Below, in pieces: positions 24,831-35,156 of a DNA stretch of 64,000 nucleotides (position 1 is its first letter; every line of letters begins with the position of its first letter). The stretch covers positions 37,273 through 101,272 of the forward strand of contig NZ_AAWS01000033.1 of the NCBI RefSeq assembly GCF_000169175.1. Reading direction: 5' to 3'. The position numbers were made by a program, and so were the translations under genes. This DNA comes from Microscilla marina ATCC 23134. GTDB taxonomy: Bacteria > Bacteroidota > Bacteroidia > Cytophagales > Microscillaceae. A model generated the notes under the pieces. It saw only the letters and a program-made list of their open reading frames with translations. It did not search any database and was not told where the DNA came from.

Positions 24831-27014
24831 TTAGATTTTCCAGCCAATCACGGCAATGTCATCGCGTTGTTCAGTATCTTTCATAAACTCATCGAGTGAT
24901 TCTTCGAGGTAGGCAAGTTGTGAGGCACAGTTTTGTTGATATACCTTTTGTAACTCCTCTCTAAAAGATTTTTGGCCAAATTTTCGTCGATCCTGGTTGT
25001 TTTGATCAGAGTAACCGTCAGTATGCAAATAAAAAATAGTTTGAGGAGGCAACTCAATAGAGTGTTGCTCAAAAGTCCCATTATTTTTTCTAAACCCTCC
25101 AATCGACTTTCGGTTAGCTTTTAACTCCTGTATTTCCTGGTCATTGGAGCGCATATACCACAAAGGTCGGCGAGCTCCGGCAAAAGTCAAATGTAGCATC
25201 CCTTCATCTTTTTGGGTAAAAACACAAATGCCTATGTCTACCCCATCCTGATTGTCATTGTCTTGTTGGTGCAATATATTTCTTACCTCTTGATGCATCA
25301 TCGTAAGTATGGCGGCAGGTTCGGTTACTCTCCAGTTTTTTACAATCCGATCGATCAGTGTGGTGGCAATCAACGCCATAAATGCGCCTGGCACCCCATG
25401 TCCGGTACCATCACCCATAATAACAAAAGTTTGTGCTTCTATTTTTTCTACCCAATAAAAATCCCCCGAAACAATGTCTTTGGGACGATACATAATAAAG
25501 TGCTGCGGCAATATGCCCAACACGTGTTCGGTAGTAGGTAGGGTAGCTCTCTGCAAATGATTGGCCGCCTGTAGGCTTTTGGTAATTTTAGTATTTTGTT
25601 CTGCCAAACGGTCCCGTTGTTCTTCAATAAAATCGTGTTGAGCAATGATCTCGTCCTGATGCTGGTTGAGTTCATAGTTAAGCTTTTGCAACTGCTCGTT
25701 ATTCTTCTTTTTACTGATGTAGTACCTATACCAAACATACGCCAAGGCAAGCGCACTAAACAACCCCAGCCCGATAATGACAAGCCATAGGTTTTTGCGT
25801 TTGATGATGTACTTTTGAATGCGCTCTTTTTCTTTGAGCAACAAAATAGTTTGCTCTTTTTCTTTAGTTTTAAACTGGGTTTGCATTCGGGCAATTTGTT
25901 TGCTCTTCTGAATGTTAAACAAACTGTCTTTAACCGCTGTATACTGTTTGTAAGCTTCAAAAGCTGCCAGGTATTTGCCTTGGCTAGAGTCAAGCCTCGC
26001 CTGAAACAAGTAATTGTACTTGAGTTCGGTGCGTGCCTTAGACTTTTTCGCCAAGTCGTTGCTTATCCTCAACAACGCTTCAGCTTCTTTGTATTCTTTA
26101 AGCAGCCTATAGCTCTCTGCCAAAAAGTTGTAAGTATAGGCTTGCCCCGGCAAACTCTTAAATTCTTCCTCTATATCAATGGTTTTTTGGTAATAGGCAA
26201 TGGCTTCACGGTGTTTGCCCTGGCTGGCTTTTACCTCACCTATGTTGTGGTAGCAAGTAGAAAGGGCTCTTTTGTTATTGGTTTTTTGGGCAATTTTCAA
26301 CGCCTTGAAGTTAAAATCAATCGCTTGTTTCCATTGACTCTGTACTTGACTAATTCGTCCCAAATTGATGAGTGCTGAGGCAATGCCTGCATTGTTTTTT
26401 GCTCCCCGAAATCCCGTCAGCGCAAGTTGGTAATATTTTTTTGCTTCGTTCAAATCACCCCGCCTTTTATGCACCACCCCTAAGCTATTATAACAATTGG
26501 CCAACGCCCCCTGGTCGTTAATGCTTTTGAAATAGGTGACTGCCTGCATAAAATGCTTGATAGACTGGTCATAGTTTGCCTGCCATATAGAGAGGGTGCC
26601 CAAATTGCTTTGTATGCTTGCTACTTTGTGGCGATTATTGGTCTTGCGGTAAAAGTTAAGTGCTTTTCGGTAATATTGTGCTGCCTGAGCGTATTTGCCC
26701 TTTACATATCGGCTTACTCCTAAAGTATGGTAAGCTTGAGCAATGCCCTTTAGGTACTTTAGTTTTTGAGAAAGCTCCAGTGCCTTTTGACCATAATCAG
26801 CCGTTTGCTCTGGGTTGCTGGAGTAAATTTTCATACCTGTGGCATTCAACAGGTTTACATATTGAGTATCGCGTTGAGGGTAGTTTTTTAGCAATTCCTT
26901 CAGACTGTCAGCTTCAGGGGTTTGAGCTTGTAAATGGGCTACCAATGCCCCACCCAACAACACATACACCAGTTGAACACGAACGATACACAAAAAAAGC
27001 TTTGATAAAAACAT
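24831..27014 (-). CDS. TPR sensor with SpoIIE-type PP2C phosphatase output
   Basis: The 727-residue protein starts at an ATG at 27014 with a signal peptide ending near residue 31 (VAHLQAQ). Tetratricopeptide repeats span about 45-340, a membrane helix about 406-430 (LWLVIIGLGLFSALALAYVW), then a coiled coil and a C-terminal SpoIIE phosphatase domain at about 480-727. Metal-binding motifs are VSGDFYWVEK, MGDGTGHGVPGAFM, YLHTDGYSDQ and QRDDIAVIGWKI. Such enzymes dephosphorylate Ser/Thr, often of anti-anti-sigma proteins; no such partner is encoded nearby. The design equals that of the gene at 41313. It is expected to sit in the inner membrane with TPRs in the periplasm. Confidence 0.92.
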   Translation of the reverse strand: MFLSKLFLCIVRVQLVYVLLGGALVAHLQAQTPEADSLKELLKNYPQRDTQYVNLLNATGMKIYSSNPEQTADYGQKALELSQKLKYLKGIAQAYHTLGVSRYVKGKYAQAAQYYRKALNFYRKTNNRHKVASIQSNLGTLSIWQANYDQSIKHFMQAVTYFKSINDQGALANCYNSLGVVHKRRGDLNEAKKYYQLALTGFRGAKNNAGIASALINLGRISQVQSQWKQAIDFNFKALKIAQKTNNKRALSTCYHNIGEVKASQGKHREAIAYYQKTIDIEEEFKSLPGQAYTYNFLAESYRLLKEYKEAEALLRISNDLAKKSKARTELKYNYLFQARLDSSQGKYLAAFEAYKQYTAVKDSLFNIQKSKQIARMQTQFKTKEKEQTILLLKEKERIQKYIIKRKNLWLVIIGLGLFSALALAYVWYRYYISKKKNNEQLQKLNYELNQHQDEIIAQHDFIEEQRDRLAEQNTKITKSLQAANHLQRATLPTTEHVLGILPQHFIMYRPKDIVSGDFYWVEKIEAQTFVIMGDGTGHGVPGAFMALIATTLIDRIVKNWRVTEPAAILTMMHQEVRNILHQQDNDNQDGVDIGICVFTQKDEGMLHLTFAGARRPLWYMRSNDQEIQELKANRKSIGGFRKNNGTFEQHSIELPPQTIFYLHTDGYSDQNNQDRRKFGQKSFREELQKVYQQNCASQLAYLEESLDEFMKDTEQRDDIAVIGWKI

Positions 27015-27469
27015 TCTAAAAAAAACAAATTTAAAAAATAGTCAACAGCAATCGTCAAAGGTATAGAATAGACCTTCGTTTAAAAAAACAAACTTTTGTA
27101 GCCTGGCTTACAATACAGCACAATCTATTGGTGTATCTTCTTTGTTAGAGGTTAAGTGGTATATTTATGCCCATTATAAACTAACCTCAACTACTGGTTT
27201 GTTGTATTTAATTTTGCCTCAGTACTTATTTAGGTAATAAGGCATTTGTTGAAAAATATTGTTTACCTCAAAAAGCCTGCAAAGTAATGGTTTACCTTTA
27301 TTATACGTAAAGGCATAGATTGTGTCATCCTAAATCATTTTTTAACTTTTTGTTATACTAAATAGCTTAACGATACACAAACCATGGTGTTTTATGAGTG
27401 GTTTGCCCAACTTACCCCCTTTTTTTTAGGCAAGTTTTTGAATTGCGAAGGGGCAGTTAATCAATAAAA
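27015..27469. other. Divergent promoter region
   Basis: 455 bp of AT-rich sequence between divergently transcribed genes. No gene, clear promoter pair or repeat was identified. Confidence 0.4.
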
Positions 27470-30400
27470 ATGCGGATATTTATTTCATCTCTTATATTCA
27501 TAGTGTGTGGGCTTGCAACTGCGCAAGTACAGGCACAAACCCGGTGCAAATGGGTGAAGTATGACCGCAAGGGGGTAGCGTTAGATACTTTATCTTTGGT
27601 AGCAGGTAGTTTGCAAATAAAAAGCCCTCCAGGGGGCAAAAAGCCTACCTATGACATTAACACCAATCGGGTAAGCTTTGCCCAACCTTTTGCCGACTCG
27701 ATACTGGTTTGTTATCAAGTGCTCCCTTTTTTGCTCAACAAAGCCCACTTCAAGCGCGACATCGCCACTTATAATGATAGTGTAAAATTGAATCAAAACA
27801 CTTTTTTAACTTTTGACACACCCGATAAACCCGAAGAAATATTCAAAACGCCTGGCATTCAAAAAAGCGGTAGTCTTACCCGTGGTGTGGGGGTGGGCAA
27901 CCAACAAAGTGTATTTGTAAACTCTGCCCTTAACCTGCAGCTAGAGGGCAAACTCACCAAAGACATTCAAGTACTTGCCACCATCTCCGATCAACAAGTG
28001 CCCTTTCAGCCAGAAGGCAATACGCAACAATTGCAGGAGTTCGACAAAGTATTCATTCAGTTTAGGCACAAATCGGGTAGTAGGCTCACAGTAGGCGATG
28101 TGGTTTTTCAAAATCAACCTTCTCAATTTCTAAGGTATTACAAAAACGTACAGGGAGGTTACCTGGAGCTAGACTACCAGGCGTTTCCGGAAGAAAAACA
28201 GAGCCATGCCGAAACCAAGGTAGGCATTGCTATTTCAAAAGGAAAGTTTGCCTCGGTATGGCTCAACGATCAACTACGTGAAGGAGTACAAGGGCCTTAT
28301 CGCCTGCAAGGGCCCAACGGCGAGCGTTTTATCATTATTCTTGCCAACTCTGAAAAGGTATACCTCGATGGTCAGCTTTTGCAACGGGGATTCAACTTTG
28401 ACTATACCATAGACTATAACAACGCCCAGGTTACCTTCAATACCAACGTAGTCATTACACAGTTTTCGCGGGTAAGGGTAGATTTTGAATATGCCGACCG
28501 CAACTACAACCGCACCATTACTACCGCGAGCCATTACCAACAATTCAGAAAGTTTTCATTGTATGGCAATTACTTTTCATCGGGTGACAACCCTAATAAT
28601 CCGCTGGGGCTCGATTTGTCTGACGCAGACATTGATGCATTGTCGCTGGCAGGCGATGACCCCACCTTGGCCCTTGCCAGTAGCATAGATTCGGTAGGAG
28701 CCCTTGCCAACCAAGTGTTGTACCGACGCAAAGACACGGTGGTAAATGGACAAATATTTAATATTTTGCAATATGCAGTAGATTCTTCGGCTATTTTTAG
28801 GGTGTCGTTTACCGAAGTAGGAGTCAACCGAGGCGATTATCAATTATTACAAAGTACTGCCAATGGGCGGGTTTTTGGCTGGGTAGCGCCTGTCAATGGT
28901 GTGCCACAAGGTAGTTTTGCTCCTGTAAAGTTAGTGCCTACGCCTACACTACAAAAGATGATGACTGTAGGAGCCGCTTACCAATTGAGCAAACAAGATA
29001 AAATATACGCTGAAATGGCTTTTTCGGAGCGTGACCTCAATCGTTTTTCTGACTTGGACAATGCCGATAACCAAGGCAGGGCGTGGAAGGTAGGCTACCT
29101 TAACCAAGGTAGAAAAATTGTGGGCTGGAAGGGCTATCGTTGGCTTGCCGATGTGAGCCTGGAATGGAATGAGGCTACTTTTTTACCCATTGACCGCTAC
29201 CGAAGTGTAGAGTTTGACCGTGACTGGAGCATAAATGCGGATACGTCGCAGGTAAACGACCTGATTTTTAGGGGCAGGGCAGGGGTGCGCAAAGATGCCA
29301 ACAATCAATTGATGTACTCTTATAACCACCGGGTAAGGGGAACCCAGGTAAACGGTTGGCAACAAAAGCTGGTGGCAGCCAAGCGTTTGGGGATTTGGCA
29401 GCTAAAGACTAAGGGATTTTTGATGAACAACCGCCAAACTTTGCCATTGAACGGAGCCTTGACCGAGGTGGTGTCTCAATGGCAAAGGTTTTCGGGCGAC
29501 CTCAGCCAGCATTATAGATGGGCAGTATTGGGCTACAACTATTCGTTAGACCAAAACCGGGTAGCAACATTGGCATCTGATTCAGTGGTTACTACAGCCA
29601 TGAATTTTGATCAACACCGTTGGTATATTCAAAATGCCGATTCGGCAAGATTTCAATGGTTGGTAGACTATAGTGTACGTTATGATAACTTGCCCGTAGA
29701 AGGTAAGCTCAAGAGGGGGCTGGAGTCGCATACTGTCAACGCCCGGTTGAACGCCCGCCTGAACCGCAACCAACAGGTAAAGTTGATCATGACTTATCGT
29801 ACCATTGACAACAAACTAGACACCAGTAACAATGTGTTGAATGCAGACAATATTATGGGGCGTATCGACTGGAATGCATTCTTTTTTAATAAGTCTTTGC
29901 GTTCGCAACTTACTTTTGCTACTTCTACCGGACGTGAACTTCGGCGTGAATTTGTTTTTATTCCGGTAAACGGAGGACAAGGTACTCATACCTGGCGCGA
30001 TGACAACGAAGACGGGATACAAGACTTGAACGAGTTTTACCTTGCCATAAACCTGGATGAACGAAACTTTATCAAAGTATTTGTACCCACCGATGATTTT
30101 ATAAGCGCGTTTACCAACAACTTTAGCTATAGGGCAGGGTTGCGGGCGCCTTTTAGCTGGCGTAAGTCCGACAGCCGCCTTCGGCAGTTTGTGAGCAAGT
30201 GGTCGGCAAATGCTGCCTGGACAATTGTCCGACGAATGACCGATGATGACATTTATAATCGTTTTGTGCCATTCAGCAATCGCATTGCTGCCATTGATTT
30301 GTTGTCTACCCGAGAAATTATTCGCAGTACACTGTTTTTCAACCGAGCCAATCCTAGCTATGGTTTTACATTCAACTTTTTGCAAAGCAAACAAAAACAA

Positions 30401-30970
30401 TTGCTCACCAATGGTTTTGAGGCAAGTGACCAAGAGACTTATGGGCTAATATTGAGGCGAAACCTGGGCAAAAGTTTTAATTTACAGTTAGATGCATCGG
30501 CCGATAACAAATTTGTCCGCTCCGATTTTTTGCAAACTCGTAACTATAATATTATCAGTCGTGAAGGCAAACCAGCCTTGGCTTTTCAGCCCAACCCTTC
30601 GTGGAGGCTCACTGGGTTTTATCGCTTGACCCAAAAAATGAATACACTCAAACGAGGAGAAACCGATACGCTGGAGAATGCCCAGGTGCAAGAATTTGGG
30701 GCAGAGCTAAGAGTAAACATCGTGGGTAAACGCAGTATTGTCATGCGCGCCAGCAACATTAGAATCGATTATCGGGGCGAGCTCAACAATGCGGTGGCTT
30801 ATGAAATGCTGGAAGCACTACAGCCAGGTTCTAACTGGCGCTGGTCGGTCAATTGGCAACAACGTTTGGGCAATGGCTTGCGGCTGACTTTGGTATACGA
30901 GGGAAGAAATACGGCAGAAGCTCCTGTGCCCATTCATTCGGGCAGGGCACAGATTACCGCACTTTTTTAA
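27470..30970 (+). CDS. Large outer-membrane beta-barrel protein
   Basis: The 1166-residue protein starts at an ATG at 27470 with a signal peptide (MRIFISSLIFIVCGLATAQV, then QAQ). An N-terminal domain leads to the segment KSGSLTRGVGVGNQQSVFVN, then LNLQLEGKLTKDIQVLATIS, QPEGNTQQLQEFDKVFIQF and SRLTVGDVVF. This block is found in large Bacteroidota outer-membrane proteins and somewhat resembles SprA. The remaining 900 residues are amphipathic strands with short turns, typical of a barrel, ending in an aromatic residue (ITALF). Cell-surface role is inferred; no substrate is known. It is monocistronic, with a repeat-containing gap after it. Confidence 0.75.
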   Translation: MRIFISSLIFIVCGLATAQVQAQTRCKWVKYDRKGVALDTLSLVAGSLQIKSPPGGKKPTYDINTNRVSFAQPFADSILVCYQVLPFLLNKAHFKRDIATYNDSVKLNQNTFLTFDTPDKPEEIFKTPGIQKSGSLTRGVGVGNQQSVFVNSALNLQLEGKLTKDIQVLATISDQQVPFQPEGNTQQLQEFDKVFIQFRHKSGSRLTVGDVVFQNQPSQFLRYYKNVQGGYLELDYQAFPEEKQSHAETKVGIAISKGKFASVWLNDQLREGVQGPYRLQGPNGERFIIILANSEKVYLDGQLLQRGFNFDYTIDYNNAQVTFNTNVVITQFSRVRVDFEYADRNYNRTITTASHYQQFRKFSLYGNYFSSGDNPNNPLGLDLSDADIDALSLAGDDPTLALASSIDSVGALANQVLYRRKDTVVNGQIFNILQYAVDSSAIFRVSFTEVGVNRGDYQLLQSTANGRVFGWVAPVNGVPQGSFAPVKLVPTPTLQKMMTVGAAYQLSKQDKIYAEMAFSERDLNRFSDLDNADNQGRAWKVGYLNQGRKIVGWKGYRWLADVSLEWNEATFLPIDRYRSVEFDRDWSINADTSQVNDLIFRGRAGVRKDANNQLMYSYNHRVRGTQVNGWQQKLVAAKRLGIWQLKTKGFLMNNRQTLPLNGALTEVVSQWQRFSGDLSQHYRWAVLGYNYSLDQNRVATLASDSVVTTAMNFDQHRWYIQNADSARFQWLVDYSVRYDNLPVEGKLKRGLESHTVNARLNARLNRNQQVKLIMTYRTIDNKLDTSNNVLNADNIMGRIDWNAFFFNKSLRSQLTFATSTGRELRREFVFIPVNGGQGTHTWRDDNEDGIQDLNEFYLAINLDERNFIKVFVPTDDFISAFTNNFSYRAGLRAPFSWRKSDSRLRQFVSKWSANAAWTIVRRMTDDDIYNRFVPFSNRIAAIDLLSTREIIRSTLFFNRANPSYGFTFNFLQSKQKQLLTNGFEASDQETYGLILRRNLGKSFNLQLDASADNKFVRSDFLQTRNYNIISREGKPALAFQPNPSWRLTGFYRLTQKMNTLKRGETDTLENAQVQEFGAELRVNIVGKRSIVMRASNIRIDYRGELNNAVAYEMLEALQPGSNWRWSVNWQQRLGNGLRLTLVYEGRNTAEAPVPIHSGRAQITALF

Positions 30971-31036
30971 TGCAAGCGATGCCATATCGTGACTTCTAAC
31001 TATTTGAAAATAAGTACACTATGGATTTGTTAGCTA

Positions 31037-31190
31037 CCTATGAACCGAATCTATTTCTAAATCCCGATTTATATTTATCGGGGCAGCAGCTTGCTGTGAT
31101 GAGCTCAACGCAGTTAAACAAGGTACACCTAGTGGAGGCTGTGCCGACATCCCGCTTGCGGGGAACCTTACCATAGCATTATAATTACTC
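31037..31190. repeat. Dispersed repeat: CAGCAGCTTGCTGTG module and CCCGCTTGCGGG module
   Basis: The left part (31040-31112) repeats the element at 2481-2527, with an inserted hairpin CCCGAT...ATCGGG. The right part (about 31133-31166) has GTGCCGACATCCCGCTTGCGGGG, whose reverse complement resembles 59548-59575. The CCCGCTTGCGGG piece is a palindrome. Confidence 0.6.
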
Positions 31191-31199
31191 AAAAACCTA

Positions 31200-32480
31200 C
31201 TATTTCACCACCTTAAATTGGGTAGGGCTTATCAGCTTGTATTTAATGCCATTGATCACCCTTATTTGCCCTATTACCCACTTGCTAAACTGGGTAATGT
31301 CAGCCTTGAGGGTATGTACCGAGCCTCCGGTGGCTTTTGCCAGGTCTAAGTAATAAGGGTGAATTTTTTGCACATTGACTACAATGATTTTTACAGGTAC
31401 TTTTATCTTTCCGAAGAGCTTCTTTTCCGCAGCCGAAATGTGGTTGTTAGCAGTAATCAATACTATATCTTTGGCACTGGGTTGGTACTTAAGCGCCCTA
31501 AAAATAGACAAAACGTCGCTGGGGGTTTGTTTTGCCAATACAATGCGAGGGTTGTTGGTGGCAGGAATCAAAGGCCGGAAGTTCTTCTTATCATAAGGTT
31601 CACAAATGCTGCAGTGTGGGCACACCACCAGTTTGGTGCGCTGTGGTGTATGGTGGGCTTTCATAAACTGTGTGTACATCTTGAAATGATCATCGAACCA
31701 ACCTCCAGCCAACACCACCAGTGAGTTTTGCCAATGCTTGTTTCTTTTTAGTATTTGGCTAATGCCTGACGATGAGCTGGGGCGACCAGAACCTGACGGA
31801 GGGGGTGTACAACGTGTTTGGTAATGGTAATGAAACTCTTTGCCAAAGTGCAGGTCTTGAATGGTAAAAAGCTCCGAAAAATTGCTGCCCCTTACTTTAA
31901 AACTGGGGTAAATAGTATACGCGGCTCCCTTTAATACCACGTAGTAAAACCGATTGATTTGGGCCCTAAAAGCGGCAATGCCTTTGCTGTTGGTTTTACC
32001 TCTATATACCACTTTTTTAGTTTTTACATCTTGTATTTTTATCAACAAGTTGGCTTCAGGCTTTCCTGTGTCACAATTATTTATATGTACAAACAGGTTT
32101 TCGGGGTGGAGCTCATCCAGCTTTAGGTTTACCCTAAATCGGTGGCGGGGTTTGTTGGGCACTACCAGGGCTTTGGGGCGAGCAGCTCCCAAAAAATCTA
32201 CCCGATAAGCGCGGCGATTGCGTACCAAAAACTCCACTACTCCCTGAGCGTCAGTAGTACCATAAGTTTTAGTAGCACGAGCCCCACCTTCTATAATCAT
32301 GAGTTTTTGGTGGGCATAAGGTTTTCCATCAGGCGCTTTGATATGCAACTGCACTACTGCCATATTAAAAGTAGGGGTGAGCTTGGTTTTCAGTACAGGG
32401 GGCTGGGCTTGAGCTACCACACATGCCCCCAGCAGGCACAGGCATAACCACATTGCCTTTGCTTTGTAAGAATCAATCAT
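31200..32480 (-). CDS. Secreted protein with two Ig-like domains and a VWA-like C-terminal domain
   Basis: The 426-residue product starts at an ATG at 32480 with a signal peptide ending near residue 25 (CVVAQAQ). Two beta-sandwich domains follow at about 38-120 and 125-205, each with a prealbumin/CNA-B-like ending (TTDAQGVVEFLVRNRRAY and TNSKGIAAFRAQINRFYY). A Pro/Ser linker (PPPSGSGRPSSSSG) precedes a C-terminal domain of about 170 residues. There NSLVVLAGGWFDDHF, DIVLITANNH, KIIVVNV and YYLDLAKATGGSVHTL follow the alpha/beta pattern of von Willebrand A-type folds. The metal-site DxSxS motif is not clear. A CPHCSIC cysteine pair is unusual and could bind metal. Function unknown. Confidence 0.65.
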   Translation of the reverse strand: MIDSYKAKAMWLCLCLLGACVVAQAQPPVLKTKLTPTFNMAVVQLHIKAPDGKPYAHQKLMIIEGGARATKTYGTTDAQGVVEFLVRNRRAYRVDFLGAARPKALVVPNKPRHRFRVNLKLDELHPENLFVHINNCDTGKPEANLLIKIQDVKTKKVVYRGKTNSKGIAAFRAQINRFYYVVLKGAAYTIYPSFKVRGSNFSELFTIQDLHFGKEFHYHYQTRCTPPPSGSGRPSSSSGISQILKRNKHWQNSLVVLAGGWFDDHFKMYTQFMKAHHTPQRTKLVVCPHCSICEPYDKKNFRPLIPATNNPRIVLAKQTPSDVLSIFRALKYQPSAKDIVLITANNHISAAEKKLFGKIKVPVKIIVVNVQKIHPYYLDLAKATGGSVHTLKADITQFSKWVIGQIRVINGIKYKLISPTQFKVVK

Positions 32481-32629
32481 TTGAATGTAGATTTTGTAAA
32501 AGTTCGTAAATAAATAGGTTACGTTTTTTTTAGGACGAAAGCCAAATTAATAATTTAATAACTTACCATTGATGCTTACTGAGCGAGGGTTATGCATTTT
32601 TGCAGTTCAAAATTAATGACTATATTGCC

Positions 32630-34387
32630 ATGCTGCTACTTAAATCAACACTTACAATCATTATATCTTTATTTGCTGCCGGGTTTACCCTGAGCGCCCA
32701 ACCTGCCAAGCCTGCCCCCTATGCTACAATCAATGCATTAAAAAATCGGCTCACTACCGCCAAAGAAGACCGACTAAAAGTCAATATTCTCAATCAACTG
32801 GCACAATTACACCTAAAGCACGCCCCCGATACTACGTTTAAATACGCTCGTCAGGCATTGCAACTGTCGCAAACATTGGACTATCCACAAGCGCAAGCTG
32901 CCAGTCGTTATTATTTAGGCAAAGTATTTTACAGTTATGGCAGCTTCAATCAGGCAATTGGGCAGTATATGCAAGCATTGCCACTTTACCGTACCCAACC
33001 CAAAGGGCAAGCCCAGGTATACAATGCTTTGGGGCAAACCCACTACTACGCCAACCAAACCGCTGCCGCGCTCAAGTGCCATCAGCAGGCTTTGCAATGG
33101 TACAAAAAACTGGCTGATCCCAAAGGCGAAGCCGTATCGCTGGGATATTTGGGGCATATTTATGAGAAAAAAGCAAACTATGTTCAAGCATTAGACTACC
33201 AACAACGTGCGCTTAAGATTTACGAAGCATTGGACGATAAAACGGGACTTTCGCAGATTTATGACCATTTGGGTAGCATTTACGAAGACCAACACCAGTA
33301 TGAACAGGCGCATCATTATTTTTCCAAAGCATTGGCGCTTAACCAAAAGCTCAACAACCAGCTCGACATGATTTTAAACTACAACGACTTGGGCGATGTA
33401 TACCGCAAACAAGGCAACTATACCCAAGCGCTTAAGTTTACCCAGGCGGCGTATGACCTTGCCAAAAAACTACACCATAAATACCAGCAACGCAGTGCTT
33501 TGCGCGACTTGGCTAAAACCCACAAACACCTCAACAATTACCAAAAAGCCCACGAATTGCTTGATCGGTCTTATAAGTTATATACAGAAATATACGATAG
33601 AACAAGTGCGCGACAACTTGCCCATGCACAGGCTTTGTATGAGGCAAGCCAAAAAGAAAAGCAAATAGCTTTGTTGGAAAAAGACAAAAAAATAGCCTTG
33701 ATCTACCGGACTTTGTTAGGTGGTGGGGCGTTGATCTTGTTTTTGATAGCCTGGGTAGTGTTTCGTCAACAAAAATTGAAGTTACGGAGCAACCGCGAAA
33801 TTATAGAGCAAAATCAACGCATATACGAAACCCGGCAGGCATTGGTCAATACAGAGTTGCATAATGCCCAGCTCAACGAGCAAAAACTAAAAACAGAGTT
33901 GGAAAATAAGCTGCTTAAAGAACAACAATTGCAAAGCCAGCTAGAAGCTAAATCGAAAGAACTGACCAGCCATGCCTTGCATGTGATCCAGAAAAACAAA
34001 ATGTTGGAAGAACTCAAAGATAAGCTTAGAACACTAAAGCAACAGCATAAAAAGGGAGAGTTAACAGATGTAGGCAAACAAATACAACAAGTGATTAACC
34101 GGATCAATTATAGTTTTAGCCAAGACAAAGACTGGAAAGACTTTAAGAAGGTGTTTGAAGAGGTACATCAGGATTTTTTTGTGAAACTGCAGAGACAGCA
34201 TCCGGGCTTGACCCCCGCCGAAACCCGTTTATGTGCTTTGCTCAAACTCAACCTGAGTTCTAAAGACATTTCTACCATTATGGGCATTTCTACCGATAGT
34301 TTGCGCATTGCCCGTTATCGCTTACGCAAAAAACTACAGTTGCCCAAAGAGGTAAAGCTGCATAATTTTGTAACTAAAATTGTGTAA
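32630..34387 (+). CDS. TPR sensor with cytoplasmic LuxR-type HTH output
   Basis: The start is the ATG at 32630 (MLLLKSTLTIIISLFAAGFT); a TTG ten codons earlier would spoil the signal peptide. The product has about 585 residues. TPRs cover about 45-340, a membrane helix lies at about 355-378 (TLLGGGALILFLIAWVVF), a long coiled coil follows to about 480, and the C-terminus (about 520-575) is a LuxR/GerE-like helix-turn-helix. Its sequence there is LTPAETRLCALLKLNLSSKD followed by ISTIMGISTDSLRIARYRL. It should couple a periplasmic signal to DNA binding without a phosphorelay. Paralogous sensor modules with other outputs lie at 12503, 24831 and 41313. Confidence 0.9.
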   Translation: MLLLKSTLTIIISLFAAGFTLSAQPAKPAPYATINALKNRLTTAKEDRLKVNILNQLAQLHLKHAPDTTFKYARQALQLSQTLDYPQAQAASRYYLGKVFYSYGSFNQAIGQYMQALPLYRTQPKGQAQVYNALGQTHYYANQTAAALKCHQQALQWYKKLADPKGEAVSLGYLGHIYEKKANYVQALDYQQRALKIYEALDDKTGLSQIYDHLGSIYEDQHQYEQAHHYFSKALALNQKLNNQLDMILNYNDLGDVYRKQGNYTQALKFTQAAYDLAKKLHHKYQQRSALRDLAKTHKHLNNYQKAHELLDRSYKLYTEIYDRTSARQLAHAQALYEASQKEKQIALLEKDKKIALIYRTLLGGGALILFLIAWVVFRQQKLKLRSNREIIEQNQRIYETRQALVNTELHNAQLNEQKLKTELENKLLKEQQLQSQLEAKSKELTSHALHVIQKNKMLEELKDKLRTLKQQHKKGELTDVGKQIQQVINRINYSFSQDKDWKDFKKVFEEVHQDFFVKLQRQHPGLTPAETRLCALLKLNLSSKDISTIMGISTDSLRIARYRLRKKLQLPKEVKLHNFVTKIV

Positions 34388-34499
34388 AAGTGAGTGCTGG
34401 CTGCTGCACAAAGCATAAAAAAACTCCCTGGAGTATTACCCGCAGAGAGCTATATATATGTTTATAAATGATACAATTAAATACGAATTACCAAAGTAG

Positions 34500-35156
34500 T
34501 TAAGTTTCAATTTCTACCCTGCCAAAAGAGTCTTCTTTGTTGGCTTGAGGGTAAATCTGAAGTACTTTGGCCAACACCAGTAAAATAAGGGTGCGTGAAG
34601 CCACTTTGCGTGGAATTTCTGCTGCTTTGGCAAACTGTTGCACCGTAATGTGGTGGTTCAGTTCAAGGTATTTCATCAATACCTCTTCTTTTTTACCGTA
34701 CTGAAAACGCACATCGCGTTTTTTGCGCCTTCCTTTCAGAATTTCGCGCATTTCTTTGCCCGCAATGATACTTTCGTGATCAACCCGGACATACACTTTG
34801 CCTTGATTGGGCTTATCGCCCTCTATCACACGATGAGGTCCCTTGTCGCTCGCCGGAATCGTATACGCCAACACTTCGCGGTTGCCCTCTATCGGTATCT
34901 TTTCTAATTGATAATTGATAGGAGGGTAACAACATTCTTCGATGGCTTTTTTCATGACATACTCGTCTTCTTGAGGGAACTTTACCCCTTTGATGTTGAG
35001 GTCGTCACGAATGCCCACTAGCAATATGCCTCCATCGCTGTTAGCAAAAGCTACTATTTCCTTTACGATTTTTTCGGGGTGGGTTGTTTTGAGCTTGAAC
35101 TCAAGGGTTTGTCCTTCACCTTTCCTTACCAACCTTTTGAGATCATGGTATAACAT
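34500..35156 (-). CDS. AlbA_2 / Schlafen-type ATP-binding domain protein
   Basis: The 218-residue cytoplasmic protein starts at an ATG at 35156. The first 140 residues show the AlbA_2 pattern: EGQTLEFKLKTTHPEKIVKE, IVAFANSDGGILLVGIRDD, VYVRVDHESIIAGKEMRE. A C-terminal winged-helix-like part (VLMKYLELNHHITVQQFAKA and EIPRKVASRTLILLVLAKV) follows. Such proteins are usually taken as transcriptional regulators; the family also appears in defence genes, but no defence partner lies next to it. The gene is convergent with the TPR-LuxR gene. Confidence 0.85.
   Translation of the reverse strand: MLYHDLKRLVRKGEGQTLEFKLKTTHPEKIVKEIVAFANSDGGILLVGIRDDLNIKGVKFPQEDEYVMKKAIEECCYPPINYQLEKIPIEGNREVLAYTIPASDKGPHRVIEGDKPNQGKVYVRVDHESIIAGKEMREILKGRRKKRDVRFQYGKKEEVLMKYLELNHHITVQQFAKAAEIPRKVASRTLILLVLAKVLQIYPQANKEDSFGRVEIET

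Noticed and set aside
34500..35156. Defence island around the AlbA_2 protein
   Set aside because: No second defence gene adjoins it; neighbours are a TPR-LuxR sensor and an ECF sigma operon.
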